Origin: Thermothelomyces thermophilus ATCC 42464
Taxonomy: Eukaryota; Ascomycota; Sordariomycetes; Sordariales; Chaetomiaceae
DNA: 64,000 bases
Assembly (NCBI RefSeq): GCF_000226095.1
Contig: NC_016478.1
Coordinates: 2,036,001 to 2,100,000, forward strand
Reading direction: 5' to 3'
Numbering within the stretch: the stretch's first letter is position 1; every line of letters begins with the position of its first letter. The translations under genes and the position numbers were made by a program. Positions 33,308-43,543 of this stretch are shown one piece after another. The notes beneath the pieces are model-generated. The model saw only the letters and a list, made by a program, of their open reading frames with translations. It did no database searches and was not told where the DNA came from.

Positions 33308-36300
33308 ATGAAGTTTGGGCGGAAGTAAGTCACCAGTTCAAACCACTGAGACCGCTGAGACTTTGGCTGACCTCTACGACTTCTATGTGCAGTCTCCCAC
33401 GGAACCAGGTCCCTGAGTGGGCGGGTTCCTATATCAACTACAAGGGACTCAAGAAGCTTATCAAGGCCGCCGTCAGGGCAGCTCAGAATGGAGAACCGGT
33501 CGACCTAGCGGGTGAGCAGAAGCCGGATGTGGGCAGTTCTCAGTCTTTGTACCCATGTACTGACAGGCCGGGGCAGAGTTCTTTTTCGACTTGGATCGGA
33601 ACTTGGAGGACGTCGACTCGTTTTACAACAAAAAATATGCCGACGCCTGCCGGAGGCTTAAAGTGCTCCAGGATAGATACGGGACCTCGCCCGAAGTGGT
33701 TGCCAATCTCGACGATGACGAGATTGAGGAACTGATGGGCGCCCTGCTTGAGCTGCGCAGCCAGCTGCGGAAGCTGCAGTGGTTCGGCGAGATCAACCGC
33801 CGTGGCTTCGTCAAGATCACCAAGAAGCTCGACAAGAAGCTTCCCGACATGGCGAACCAAACGACGACACAGCATCGCTACATCTCAACAAAGGTTGACC
33901 TCCGCCCGTTCGCCAAGGGTACCACCATCGCCAGGTTGCTCTCAGAGATCAACAAGTGGATATCAGTGCTTGGTGACTCGCATCATGCCGATGATGCCAG
34001 GTCCGAGAGATCGACTCTCTCCCTAGGACGCTCAACGGCGAAAGCGATGTCGAGTGTTCCTCCGGAATTGCTCGACCAACTAGACCAGGCAATCCGGAAA
34101 GACGATGTGGAGGCCCTTAGAGAAGGGCTGACCACCGGGAATCTATTGAGCACGGAGCCAGCCTCACAGAGGGTGCTGCTTAACATTCTCCAACGGTCAA
34201 TCTCAGCACGTTCCAAGGGCTCGATTGCCTTCCTCCTCGAGAACATTACCTCTCTGGACGAGCCAGACGATATCAATGAGCGGAACTGCATCCACAGACT
34301 GGTCATCCACATCGGCCGGACAAAGACAGCCTCAGCAAAGAATGAAGACGACGCTCCAAAGTCGTCTGTGAATTCCTTTCCCGGGGCGGTTCAGTACGCA
34401 CAGAACTACCTCACTCCAGCGACATCGCCTTCCCCGACGCCGAGAGTCTGCGGTCTCAAGGAGTCAAAGGATCTTCTGACCAAGGATGACGAGGCGGTCC
34501 AGATGCTGATTTACCTCTTGGAAAGTCTCAAACCAAGCCAAAGAGCGGCGTTGAGCTCGAGGGACAACTTTGGCCGGATCCCACTGCACTACGCGGCACA
34601 GTTTGGGTTTGTTGTGGTCTGTCAAATCCTGATGAAGAAGATGCAGGAATGGGGGCAGTTCAACGTCGAGAACGGCATCGACGCCCCAGAATGGCAAGAC
34701 AAGGATGGCAATGCTCCAGTCCATCTCAGCGTCCTCGGCGGCCACCGTCTGACGACCAAGGCGCTGCTCCAGGGCGAGGACTGGCAGGGCGTGAGCGACA
34801 ACAAGGCCGAGATGAGGCGGATGATCTCCAAGTCAAGCGCCGTCCTTGCGATCGCCACCAAGGCCAACTTCAAGGCCATAGTAGAGATGCTCGTGGGGGC
34901 TGGCGTGGACATCAACTGGCAGGACAAGAGCGGCGAGACAGCGCTGCATATCGCCGCTCGGTTCGGCCACGATGAATGCGCCAAGGTACTGATCAAGGGA
35001 ACGGCCGAGCAGAAAGCGAACCTGGAGCTGGCTGAGCATTCGTTCGCTTGGACGCCGCTTCATATCGCCGCCGTGGATGGCCATCTGTCCGTCGCACAGT
35101 TGTTAGTGGATGCCGGTGCCGACGTGGACAAGACAGATTCGTCAGGCTGGACAGCGAAAGAGCACGCTGCGCTGAGGGGACATCTTCCCATTGCCCGTCT
35201 CCTTGCCGCGCACAGCCGAGGCGAGGATGACTCGGGTACGAGCAGCTCCGACGACGAGAAGGGCTCCACAGAACCTGTGGCTCGCGAGGTCGCCTCTCTT
35301 GAGGACAGGAGATCTAACGGTACCCCTCGCGCAGCCGAACCCGTCAAGTCGTTCGGGCATCGTTATCTCCGAGACGAGAGCCTGGTGCTTGTCAGTCTCG
35401 GCTCCATGGATATGCGCAAGAACGTGGAGGCCGTCACGCTGGACAAAGTGCCGCTCAACGAGGCCCACAACACGCAGCTCGATACGGCCCTCTCTATTGT
35501 CGTGTCGGCGCAGGGCGCACAGGGGGACCCAACTATCATTGACATGCCGGTCCACGAGAACATCTCAACGGAGCCGATCGTCTTCACAACGCCCGATGCC
35601 ACCAAAGTCAAGCTGTTATTCGACATTGTTCCGACCTACTCGGGCAACAAAAACAACAAGGTCGGCCGCGCCGTCGCGCTGCTGTCTAGCGTGCGGCCGA
35701 CGATTGGACAAAAGCGGATGAATCTACAGGGCGACGTCTGCGTTCCGATTGTGGGTGCCAATCTCGACGTGATCGGCACGGTCAACTTCAACTTCCTTAT
35801 CATCACGCCCTTCTCGCACCCGAATATGGAAGTGACGGAGCAGCGGACGTACTGGAAGAAGATGACGTCGACCATGGTCATCGGCCACCGCGGTCTGGGC
35901 AAAAACCTCATGTCCAACCGGTCCCTCCAACTGGGCGAGAACACGGTGCCGTCCTTCATCGCGGCCGCCAACCTCGGCGCTCAGTACGTCGAGTTCGACG
36001 TCCAACTCACCAAAGACCACGTGCCCGTCATTTACCACGACTTCCTCGTCAGCGAGACGGGCTTTGACGCTCCCGTCCATACTCTGACGCTTGAGCAATT
36101 CTTGCACATCAACCCGGATTCCTCTCGTCGCCACGCCAACGGTGGCAGCGGCTCCAACGGCGATTCCCCTAAGCTCCAGCACAAGCAGCTGTCCAAGACC
36201 AAGAGGAGCAACAGCCCTGGCCCGCGCCAGCGTTCCATGTCGATGGACTGGCCCGCGCCCGGGGCCCAGTTCGCCAGCAAGCAGGATATGGAAGAGCGCA

Positions 36301-37169
36301 TGAAGCACACGCGCGACTTTAAAACCAAGGGGTTCAAGGCCAACTCGCGCGGCAACTTTATCCAGGCCCCCTTCGCCACTCTCGAGGACCTCTTCCGCAA
36401 GCTACCCACGTCGGTCGGCTTCAACATTGAGCTGAAGTATCCGATGCTGCACGAGAGTGAGGAGCACGAGATGGACACGTACGCGGTCGAGCTGAACTCG
36501 TTCTGCGACACGGTGCTAGAAAAGGTCTACGACCATCTCGACCCGAAGGCGGCCGCCGGCGGCAATGGCAGGCACATCATATTCAGCTCATTCAACCCGG
36601 ACATCTGCCTGTGCCTGAGCTTCAAGCAGCCCAACATCCCAATCCTGTTCCTGACGGACGCCGGGACATGTCCCGTAGGTGACATCCGTGCAAGCAGCCT
36701 GCAGGAGGCGATTCGGTTCGCATCGCGGTGGAACCTGCTCGGCATCGTGAGCAACTCGGAGCCTTTCGTCAACAGCCCGCGGTTGGTCAGGGTGGTCAAG
36801 CAGAACGGCCTGGTGTGCGTGAGCTATGGGGTCCTCAACAACGAACCCAAGTTGGTGCAGGTAGGTTCTTTTCTCTCCGTCCTTCCCTCTCTCTTTCTCT
36901 TTTCTGTTCACTCATTCTTCTTCCCCCTTACTTCCTCACCCTTCCCCGCATTTGGTGCACGGGTTAACCGAACCATTTCACAGCGCCAAGTCAAGGAAGG
37001 CATCGACGCCGTTATCGTCGACAGTGTCCTGGCTATCCGAAAGGGCCTCACGGGTGGCCAGGAGGCTGCGACCACGACGAGTGCTGACAAGTTGCGGGAA
37101 AAGGTGGAGAAACTGGCCGTCAGTGATCCAGCTGAGAACGGGGTGGCCGCCAACAATGGGGGGCACTGA
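33308..37169 (+). CDS. gde1: GDE1-type glycerophosphodiester phosphodiesterase (SPX-ankyrin-GDPD)
   Basis: 1201 aa from four exons (33308-33324, 33393-33511, 33577-36860, 36984-37169); exon 1 has only 17 nt. The joined start MKFGRNLPRNQVPEWAGSYI is that of GDE1-type proteins, not the PHO81/NUC-2 start. Domains: SPX (1 to about 175), ankyrin repeats (about 355-590, e.g. SGETALHIAARFGHDECAKV), a beta-rich spacer, then GDPD from about 811 with the catalytic blocks VIGHRGLGKN, LGENTVPS and VEFDVQLTKDHVPVIYHDFL. His, Glu and Asp of the active site are present, so hydrolysis of glycerophosphocholine-type substrates is likely. A Ser/Arg-rich insert of about 75 residues (about 888-963, with KTKRSNSPGPRQRSMSMD) interrupts the GDPD barrel. 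SPX domains sense inositol pyrophosphates, which suggests phosphate-linked control. Confidence 0.94.
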
Positions 37170-38634
37170 GAGAACTCAAAACGAGCAAGGTGACTTGCAG
37201 AAATTTCGTCATTTTGTGATAGATCGGGACGGTGCATGGAAAGGTGCGCTTGCATTTTTCAGGCGGCAGGCATTTACCACGGCTTGCTAGCTCGGCGGCG
37301 TGGAGGCCTTGAGCGGGATTCAACACCGCGGAAAGCAAGCGTGTGGGCGTCCCCTTTGGGACAGACATGGAGGCGGGCGCAAGCCAATAGCCAGAGAAGA
37401 ACCGTTCTTCCTTCATTCCCGATGTGACCTTTTCCATGTCGTCGATATGGTGAGCTGAGTCACCGTCATGCCTCGGGCTCGTGCACAGGATCGCAATAAG
37501 GTAAAAGGCGGAACGGTGCGCATTTGGCTACCTCCAGGCACCGTTTGCCGTGCACCAAGGTCCATACATGTCGACCTCGCCGACCGAGGGCTGGACGCGC
37601 CAGCAGTGTGTGGCTATTGAATGCCAACATATCCCGATCGGGCACGCATGGAGCAGTTCTCGCTTACCATGTAGCCCGAGCAATGGGGCTGTGTGTCTCG
37701 CCTGAGCCCATCGTTTGGCGTGTGACTTAGGTGAGACTGGTACGTGCCTCTCTACAGGTGAGGCAATCCTAGTTCAGATGGTATTGCGATCATAGTGCAC
37801 ATATTGCTCGTGGATTGGAGTAGGCGGGCTGCCATCGCTAGAACGAGCATGTGCCCTCGACAGGGGCATACGTCAAGTGAGCTCCATCCACAAGCCCCCG
37901 ACAGACGCTCGTGTACGGATTAGAGTTGCGTTGGCTGCCTCCCTGTGATTTCAGGGTTGGAACGAAGCGAGGACGACTTTCCTGGCCGTGGTGGCTGATT
38001 GGGCCGACACCTGGAAACTGGTAGAAACTCAGTTCAGTCTTTGATCGCCGTGAACGTAACGTTAATCGTCTGGAATGAAGTGAAGAGGTGCAACTTCAAT
38101 AGTCAGTCGCCTGCGACGGTGTGCTGGCCAACGACCTCATGCATGCAAGCAGAACTTACCATTACTTTTTGATCGATAGAGGAGTGCATGCGGATGATGT
38201 ACGGAGTGCTTTGGATGGATTGGGTATTTTCTCAACACATTTTGCTGCAGGGGATCCCCCCGCCCCTGACCCTCCAAAATCCGACGCCCAGCCCACCAGC
38301 CCACCACTATCTCAGAGTGGGAAGATTAGCCCCGCAGCGCGCCACTTCCAGTTCAGCTTTCTCCCCCCTCAGCCAGGCAAGCTGCTGTACTACGGAGGTG
38401 ATTACTACAAGTAGCACTGGTGCAGTGCCTTACCTCACCTGGCACTATCATCGCTATATTGCCCACCCTCTCACTCGTCGCTTCCTTCTTTTCAGCGGCA
38501 TAAAAGCGACGTAAAACCCCACGGCGAAAAGCGCTCACGCAATTGCAGACCCCGCTTCAAACCTCGATAACTTGTTCTAGAAAGCGAAATCCGAGAAGCA
38601 CATTCACCACCACCACCACCACCAGACCACACCC
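37170..38634. other. Intergenic region upstream of the WW-domain gene
   Basis: 1.5 kb with no convincing gene. A TACGGATTAG word lies at 37913, and TACGGAGTGCTT at about 38200, which recurs near 49906. A CAC trinucleotide run (38605-38623) lies in the 5' leader just before the ATG. Confidence 0.45.
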
Positions 38635-40020
38635 ATGGCAGGCCCCCCCTCGCCCGGCGGCGAAGGGCCAACTTTCGCACCTCCGCCGCTCCCGCCCGGA
38701 TGGATCGCGCAGTGGGACGCCTCGTCCAAGAAATACTACTTCGTCCAGCTCTCGACAGGCGTGTCACAATGGGAGACACCCACCGAAGCAGCGCCGGCCG
38801 GCGGCACGCCCGCCGCGCGGACTGATCACCCTTACGGTTTGCCGAACCAAGAAAACGAGAGTGCCGAAATCATCGTTCATCCGGACGGCACCCAAACCGC
38901 TAGGTACCCCGATGGCCGCCTCGAGCCTGTGCATCCTCGAGAAGACGGCGGCTATGGGGAAGGCACGAGAGGTATCGGCGGGGGAGACAGTGATCGGGGT
39001 CTCGGGGTATGTCCTTGTCCTCTCTCTCTCCCTCTCTCTCTCTCTCTCTCGCGCACGCGCGCGCTGCACGCACACACACACACGTTCTTTCCGTTCGCTC
39101 TCAGTGCTCAACGTGTCGAAACAACGAAACAACACTTCTGATTGCGTATACTGACGCGCCGCTCGTTCCAGTCATTTTTAGGCAGCACTCTTAGCTCGCT
39201 CAACGGTAAACAAAGCGGTGGTGGATCTCACGGAGGCGGCAGCGGCCTCGGCGGCATTGCCGGGCAGGTGGTGACGGGGCTGTTGTCCCCTGGTTCGAGC
39301 GGCGGCCACGGTGGCAGCCACAGCAGTAGCGGCGGCATCGGTGGAAAGCTTGCCTCACAACTGGCTTCCAACCTGTTTTCATCCGGAAGCAAGCCGTCAT
39401 CTCAGCCCCAAAACTACCACGGCGGCCAGTCGTCTGGACATTCTTCCTCCGGCGGTTTGGGAGGCATCGTCGGAGGGGTTGCCAACATGCTCGGCGGCAG
39501 ACCCCACGGCTCGGTAGGTCCAACCGAACATGGCGTAAGACAATCGCGGCACACGCTGACGAATGGATAGAGCCACAACAACTTTGGCTACTCCAACACG
39601 GGGCAAACAGGCGGCTATAGCGGACCCGAACCACCCATCTCGTACCAGGCGCCGTCGCAACCCGGGACCACTCCGTCCTTCTATGGCACCGCGTCCTCTT
39701 ACCATGCTCCGGCCCAGCACCAGACGCCGCATTCACAATATACTCCGTCTTACGGCTCTTCCGCCGGCCACCACCAACAACAGCCATCACATGCCCAAGG
39801 CTATGCCTCCCCCCATCAGAGCCAGCCGCAGCAGCCGTACGGCCAACCCTCTTATGGCGCGCCGCCCCCCGTTCCGGCGCCCTACGGCCGGCCACACTAT
39901 AGCCAACCCCATTACGCCAGCGGCGCCGGCTACTCACCCTACCCGCCGCAGCCACAGTACGCTACGGGCCAACACCACCACGGATACGGAGCAGGCAGTA
40001 GCAGCAGCCATTATCACTAG
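38635..40020 (+). CDS. WW-domain protein with low-complexity prion-like tail
   Basis: 387 aa from three exons (38635-39006, 39172-39513, 39571-40020), all phase 0. The WW domain is at residues about 20-50: LPPGWIAQWDASSKKYYFVQ followed by LSTGVSQWETP. Both signature Trp and the YYF core are present, so proline-motif binding is likely. A short conserved-looking IIVHPDGTQTARYPDG block follows. The middle exon is Gly/Ser/His-rich with hydrophobic GGIAGQVVTGLLS and GGIGGKLASQLASNLFS repeats. The last exon is Tyr/Gln/Pro/His-rich with SYGAPPP and QPYGQPSY-like units, a prion-like composition. The first intron contains a long dinucleotide tract. No catalytic domain is seen, so it is probably an adaptor or assembly-forming protein. 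Confidence 0.85.
39019..39084 (+). repeat. Compound (TC)n-(CG)n-(AC)n microsatellite in an intron
   Basis: Lies within the 165-nt first intron of the WW-domain gene, starting just after the donor. Confidence 0.85.
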
Positions 40021-41730
40021 GAGAGTAACCAGGGAGCCGAGCAGTACCAGCCTCGTCATTTGTTACCCCAATGGCCATGGTCGTGGCAGGGACCGGGACC
40101 GGTGCCGATGCCGGGGCCCGAAGGGCCACCGCGACGGGGCGGGGTGTTGGTCTGGGAAGGGGACCGCTTAATGATGAGACCGGGGTCGCCCCAACCAGCG
40201 GAGAAGAATCGGAGGAGGCAGAGGAGGCAGAGGGGGCAGAGGATACCGCCCCGAGCGGTGACCGCGGAGGAGAGGGCGGCTGTGAATGAGGTGCGGAAGC
40301 TTGTAGCTCGGTATCGGATAGTGACGTGGCAGGGGTGGCCGGACAGGAAAGGTGATCTTTATTAGAGACGAGTTCGCTGCGTAGCACACATGGACGAGTG
40401 CTGGCAGGAAGACGGCGATCGGCATCATGAACTTCGTGGCAACCACGAGTCGGTTGGTGATGAGGGATGTGGGCAAGCCGGATCCATCCAGCAGGTCAAA
40501 AGTGAAGAAGAAGGTGTGAGTGGAAGAGAGGGTAGAAGAAGGGCAGGAGGGGACGGGATAGGTGTACAAGATCTGGAGGTGGTGGATCAGAATCCAAAAC
40601 ACGGCGCCAGTTCGGGTAACGCAATTGGACATGACGAAGATGAGCAGCGCCGGAGGGTTCGACGCGGCGAAGAATCCCCCCAGAGGTCAAGTCTGTGGAC
40701 ATATGTCAAGCAGCATGGGGCTCCGTCGGGCGAGTCGCGGTACGTCACTTGGGAGGCACGGAGAGTGCCGAGACAAGGACAGAACAGCGAGCGGCTACCT
40801 CGAGCTTCCGGGGGAGATCCTGTTGGCTGGGCGCCTCTCGTATCGACTGGGCTGGCCAGTACCCCAGTGTCGACCAGTCAGCCGGCAGGGTCGTTTCAGG
40901 TTGCCGTGCAGGGGACACAGGTCCCCATTGAATATCCGACGGCTCATCGTTACCCGCTAGTCCATGGGGCTCCCGCTCTCAGTGGGGGCTCAGCTGTCGG
41001 TGTGAATCCAGTGGTCGACGGGGATGCGACCGTCAATCAATGCCCGACTGTCGAAGAACATCCGGTTCTCGATGAAAACCCGACACTCAGCAGAGATGGG
41101 GTAGTTGACGAGGTCGAGAATGAGATCGAGGATGAGGCTTCGCCTGCGGCTGGAACCGAGGAGGCACTGAGTGCTGTGACTGATGAGGGGCCTGAGCGTG
41201 GGCGTCAAGATGATGGGGATGAGCATGGGATCGAGGGTGTGACTGAGGGCGGGCCGCAAGGCACCTCGCAGGCGGGCCTGGCTCTACCCGAGGACCAGGG
41301 GATACAAGCGGCCGGTACGGTTGAGAATGGCGGCGGAGACGAAGGGGGGGAAACACGACCTGAAGAGGTGGATGAGGGCCAGGAAAGTGTGGAGGTGGAA
41401 GGGGACAATGGGCAAGACAGGGACAGTGAGGCAGATGTCTATTCCCTGGGGGTAGATTGGCATTCATGATTATAGAGAATGATAGCGACGGCATTTGATT
41501 TGGATTTCTCTCGAGTACGTTCAGAGGTGTTTCCGTCACGGTGAGAGCAGCGAGAGGGCCGTTGATGTCGATTTTATGAACTTTGTGCTGTCCTTAGTGA
41601 ACCCGCTTCTCCTAGGGGAAGAAAAGAAAAAAAGGAGAGAGAAAAAAGGGAAAAAAAGGGGGGGGGGAAGTTGCATCATCACCAAAGGCACACGTCATGA
41701 ATGAATGACCAGCCAAGGAAGGTTCTTACA
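40021..41730. other. Region open on both strands, coding strand unresolved
   Basis: 1.7 kb between the WW-domain gene and a convergent minus-strand gene. On the plus strand one frame is open for 359 codons (40390-41469). On the minus strand hydrophobic, C3-rich frames are open at about 41463-41285, 41259-40990 and 40690-40168, but separated by stops. Strong C at third positions on the minus strand is also what the antisense of Glu/Asp/Gly/Val codons gives, so codon bias does not decide. Confidence 0.5.
40390..41469 (+). CDS. Possible acidic low-complexity protein
   Basis: A 359-codon frame from ATG to stop. The product is strongly acidic in its second half (EDEASPAAGTEEALSAV, GQESVEVEGDNGQDRD) and has degenerate Pro-containing units such as NPVVDGDATVNQCPTVEEHP and PVLDENPTL. 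No domain is recognised. The opposite strand has a hydrophobic reading that could instead be exons of a membrane protein (e.g. SNPPALLIFVMSNCVTRTGA). I list it because it is long and uninterrupted, but it may be a shadow. Confidence 0.25.
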   Translation: MDECWQEDGDRHHELRGNHESVGDEGCGQAGSIQQVKSEEEGVSGREGRRRAGGDGIGVQDLEVVDQNPKHGASSGNAIGHDEDEQRRRVRRGEESPQRSSLWTYVKQHGAPSGESRYVTWEARRVPRQGQNSERLPRASGGDPVGWAPLVSTGLASTPVSTSQPAGSFQVAVQGTQVPIEYPTAHRYPLVHGAPALSGGSAVGVNPVVDGDATVNQCPTVEEHPVLDENPTLSRDGVVDEVENEIEDEASPAAGTEEALSAVTDEGPERGRQDDGDEHGIEGVTEGGPQGTSQAGLALPEDQGIQAAGTVENGGGDEGGETRPEEVDEGQESVEVEGDNGQDRDSEADVYSLGVDWHS

Positions 41731-42581
41731 TTACTGTCTCTTCTTGATAGCCTCCTGTCGTACGTCAGCGTCAGCCGAAGCAATCAGTCGGTGGATGCCG
41801 GAAACGATCCTCCGAGAAAGGAGATACGCTGCGACGGCGACAGCGACGATATAGCACGCCGTACCGGCTAGCGACCGGGGTAGAAGGTTGAAGAGGAACG
41901 GGTCCAGGATGATGTCCACGTCGACGGGGGGAACGCTGCTCATGAGCGAGGCATCGGTGGTGTAGTAGTCGGCCGCGGCCAGGATGCGCAGCAAGAGAAC
42001 GGAGGCCTCCCGCTCACTGGGGCCGCTGTCGCTCCCGTTGCCGCTGCCGTTGCCGCTGCCGGGTGGCGGCGGACCACCCTCGGGAGCGAGCGACTGCTCC
42101 CGCGAGACGGAGTAGGCGCGCAGAGAGGCCATCAGCTCCGGCGTGTCCCATACCGTGGCGAGGGGAAAGGTTGAGACGGTGAAATCGGTGGGTTGCTGGG
42201 GGGTTTTTACCTCTTAGGAATCTTGGTTCTGGTTCGGCCGACAAAACAAGAAGGGGTGACTGGGAAATTTGTTGGTGACTGACTTACCGTGGCCGGCCAG
42301 CAGACACGCACTTCATAACGCTGCTTAGGCGTGAGGTGGTCGAGGAGGAGCCATGTGGCGGGCCCTTGGGGTTGGTCTGCAGAGGGGAACCGGGCGGGGA
42401 GCCGGGTCCGGAGGGTGTTGTTGGTCGGTGTGAGGGTGCGCAGGCGGAGATCGGAGAGGGTCGGGTGCGCGAGCGGAACGTTGACGGCTTCAGGCCCGAG
42501 GAAGATGGTCTTTTCGGTGTTGGCGAGGGCCGCAGCGAAGAAGCTGATGACAACGGCCGCCGACACCAGAGCGGCCCTCAT
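41731..42581 (-). CDS. Conserved fungal ER-type single-pass membrane protein, function unknown
   Basis: 252 aa from two exons (42581-42288 and 42195-41731; GTAAGT donor). Residues 1-20 (MRAALVSAAVVISFFAAALA) are a signal peptide. A beta-rich lumenal part follows, with TIFLGPEAVNVPL, then TWLLLDHLTPKQRYEVRVCW, like a fibronectin-III strand set. A Gly/Ser/Asn linker and an ILAAADYYTT block come next. A membrane segment lies near the C-terminus (LAGTACYIVAVAVAAYLLSR), followed by a short charged tail ending EAIKKRQ. I recall close counterparts in other Sordariales but know no assigned function. The layout is that of a type I ER membrane protein. It is divergent from the ABCD transporter gene. 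Confidence 0.8.
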
Positions 42582-43543
42582 CGTGGGCAATCCCCCGACG
42601 CCGGCCTCTGCGGGAGTGAGATACGGCAGCCTTTGTGGGGATGTCCTGCTGACAGAGAGCGAGACCCGGGTCCGGTTCCGGTTCCGAGTGCCGGGCGGTG
42701 GTCGCCCGAGGTCGCCGGTGCCAAAGCGGGGTGGGACCAGCGAATGGCAGTTGAGCGGGTTGCTGTCTTTCAAAAGGCGAGTCCGGAAAGCTTCTACGGA
42801 AAGAGTTCCGCAGGCTACCTGAGATGAGTTGTATTTCCGTACGGCACATGCATGGTATTCTGTTATCTGTGGAGTGCACGGAATCACAAAATACGCGTTT
42901 ACGGCTATGGAGTTTCCCCAGTATTTCCCCGGGTTATGCACCAATCCGAGGCGCAGCAATGGGGCCTTTCAGGCAGCCATCAGCCAGTGAGAAAGCGCCG
43001 TATCCAAGGCACAATCACATGCTTGAACCCAGCGCAGTTGGCAAACCCCGGACCTGCTTGCCCATTCCAGCAAGTGGGTGACGCAGGGCCGAGGAAACAA
43101 GATAGCGGCAACCACCAAACCAGGGCAGGAACCACCATCTTTCGTCGAGTTGCGACTTTTGCTGACAATCCCCAGCAAACCATCATGTCAATCCCAAGGC
43201 TCTGAACGCTCTTACGCAGTACGCACACGTTCGCGCACACATACCTATACTCACAAACACATACATACGTACATACATACATACATACACATTCACGAAA
43301 ACCTCGTGCAAAGCTTAATTCGGTAATTACTGCAAGGGCGTTCAGCAACCCGTCCAACCCGTCAACACTGCCTCTTAACAGAGCGCCCGAGGAAGGTCCG
43401 CCGCTCCCGGCCATCTTATCAAGCTCGGATTCTGTACTTCTCGTCCCGGCCGTTCCACCCCGCTTTCCCGATGATTACCACCGCGCGGCCGTGACCAGCC
43501 ACGCCGCCCTGCCTGTCAACGTCTCCCACCGCCAACGCCCGCA
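42582..43543. promoter_or_regulatory. Divergent intergenic region
   Basis: 0.96 kb between divergent starts, so it holds both promoters. A (CATA/TACA) tract lies at about 43257-43292. No gene seen. Confidence 0.5.

Noticed and set aside
33308-37169. PHO81/NUC-2 identity
   Set aside because: Same SPX-ankyrin-GDPD order, but the N-terminus is the GDE1 type and the GDPD catalytic residues are intact.
40018-40365. Stop-codon read-through extension of the WW-domain protein
   Set aside because: The frame stays open for 114 codons after TAG, but the context is not a known read-through signal and the extension does not resemble the tail; GC-rich DNA has few stops by chance.
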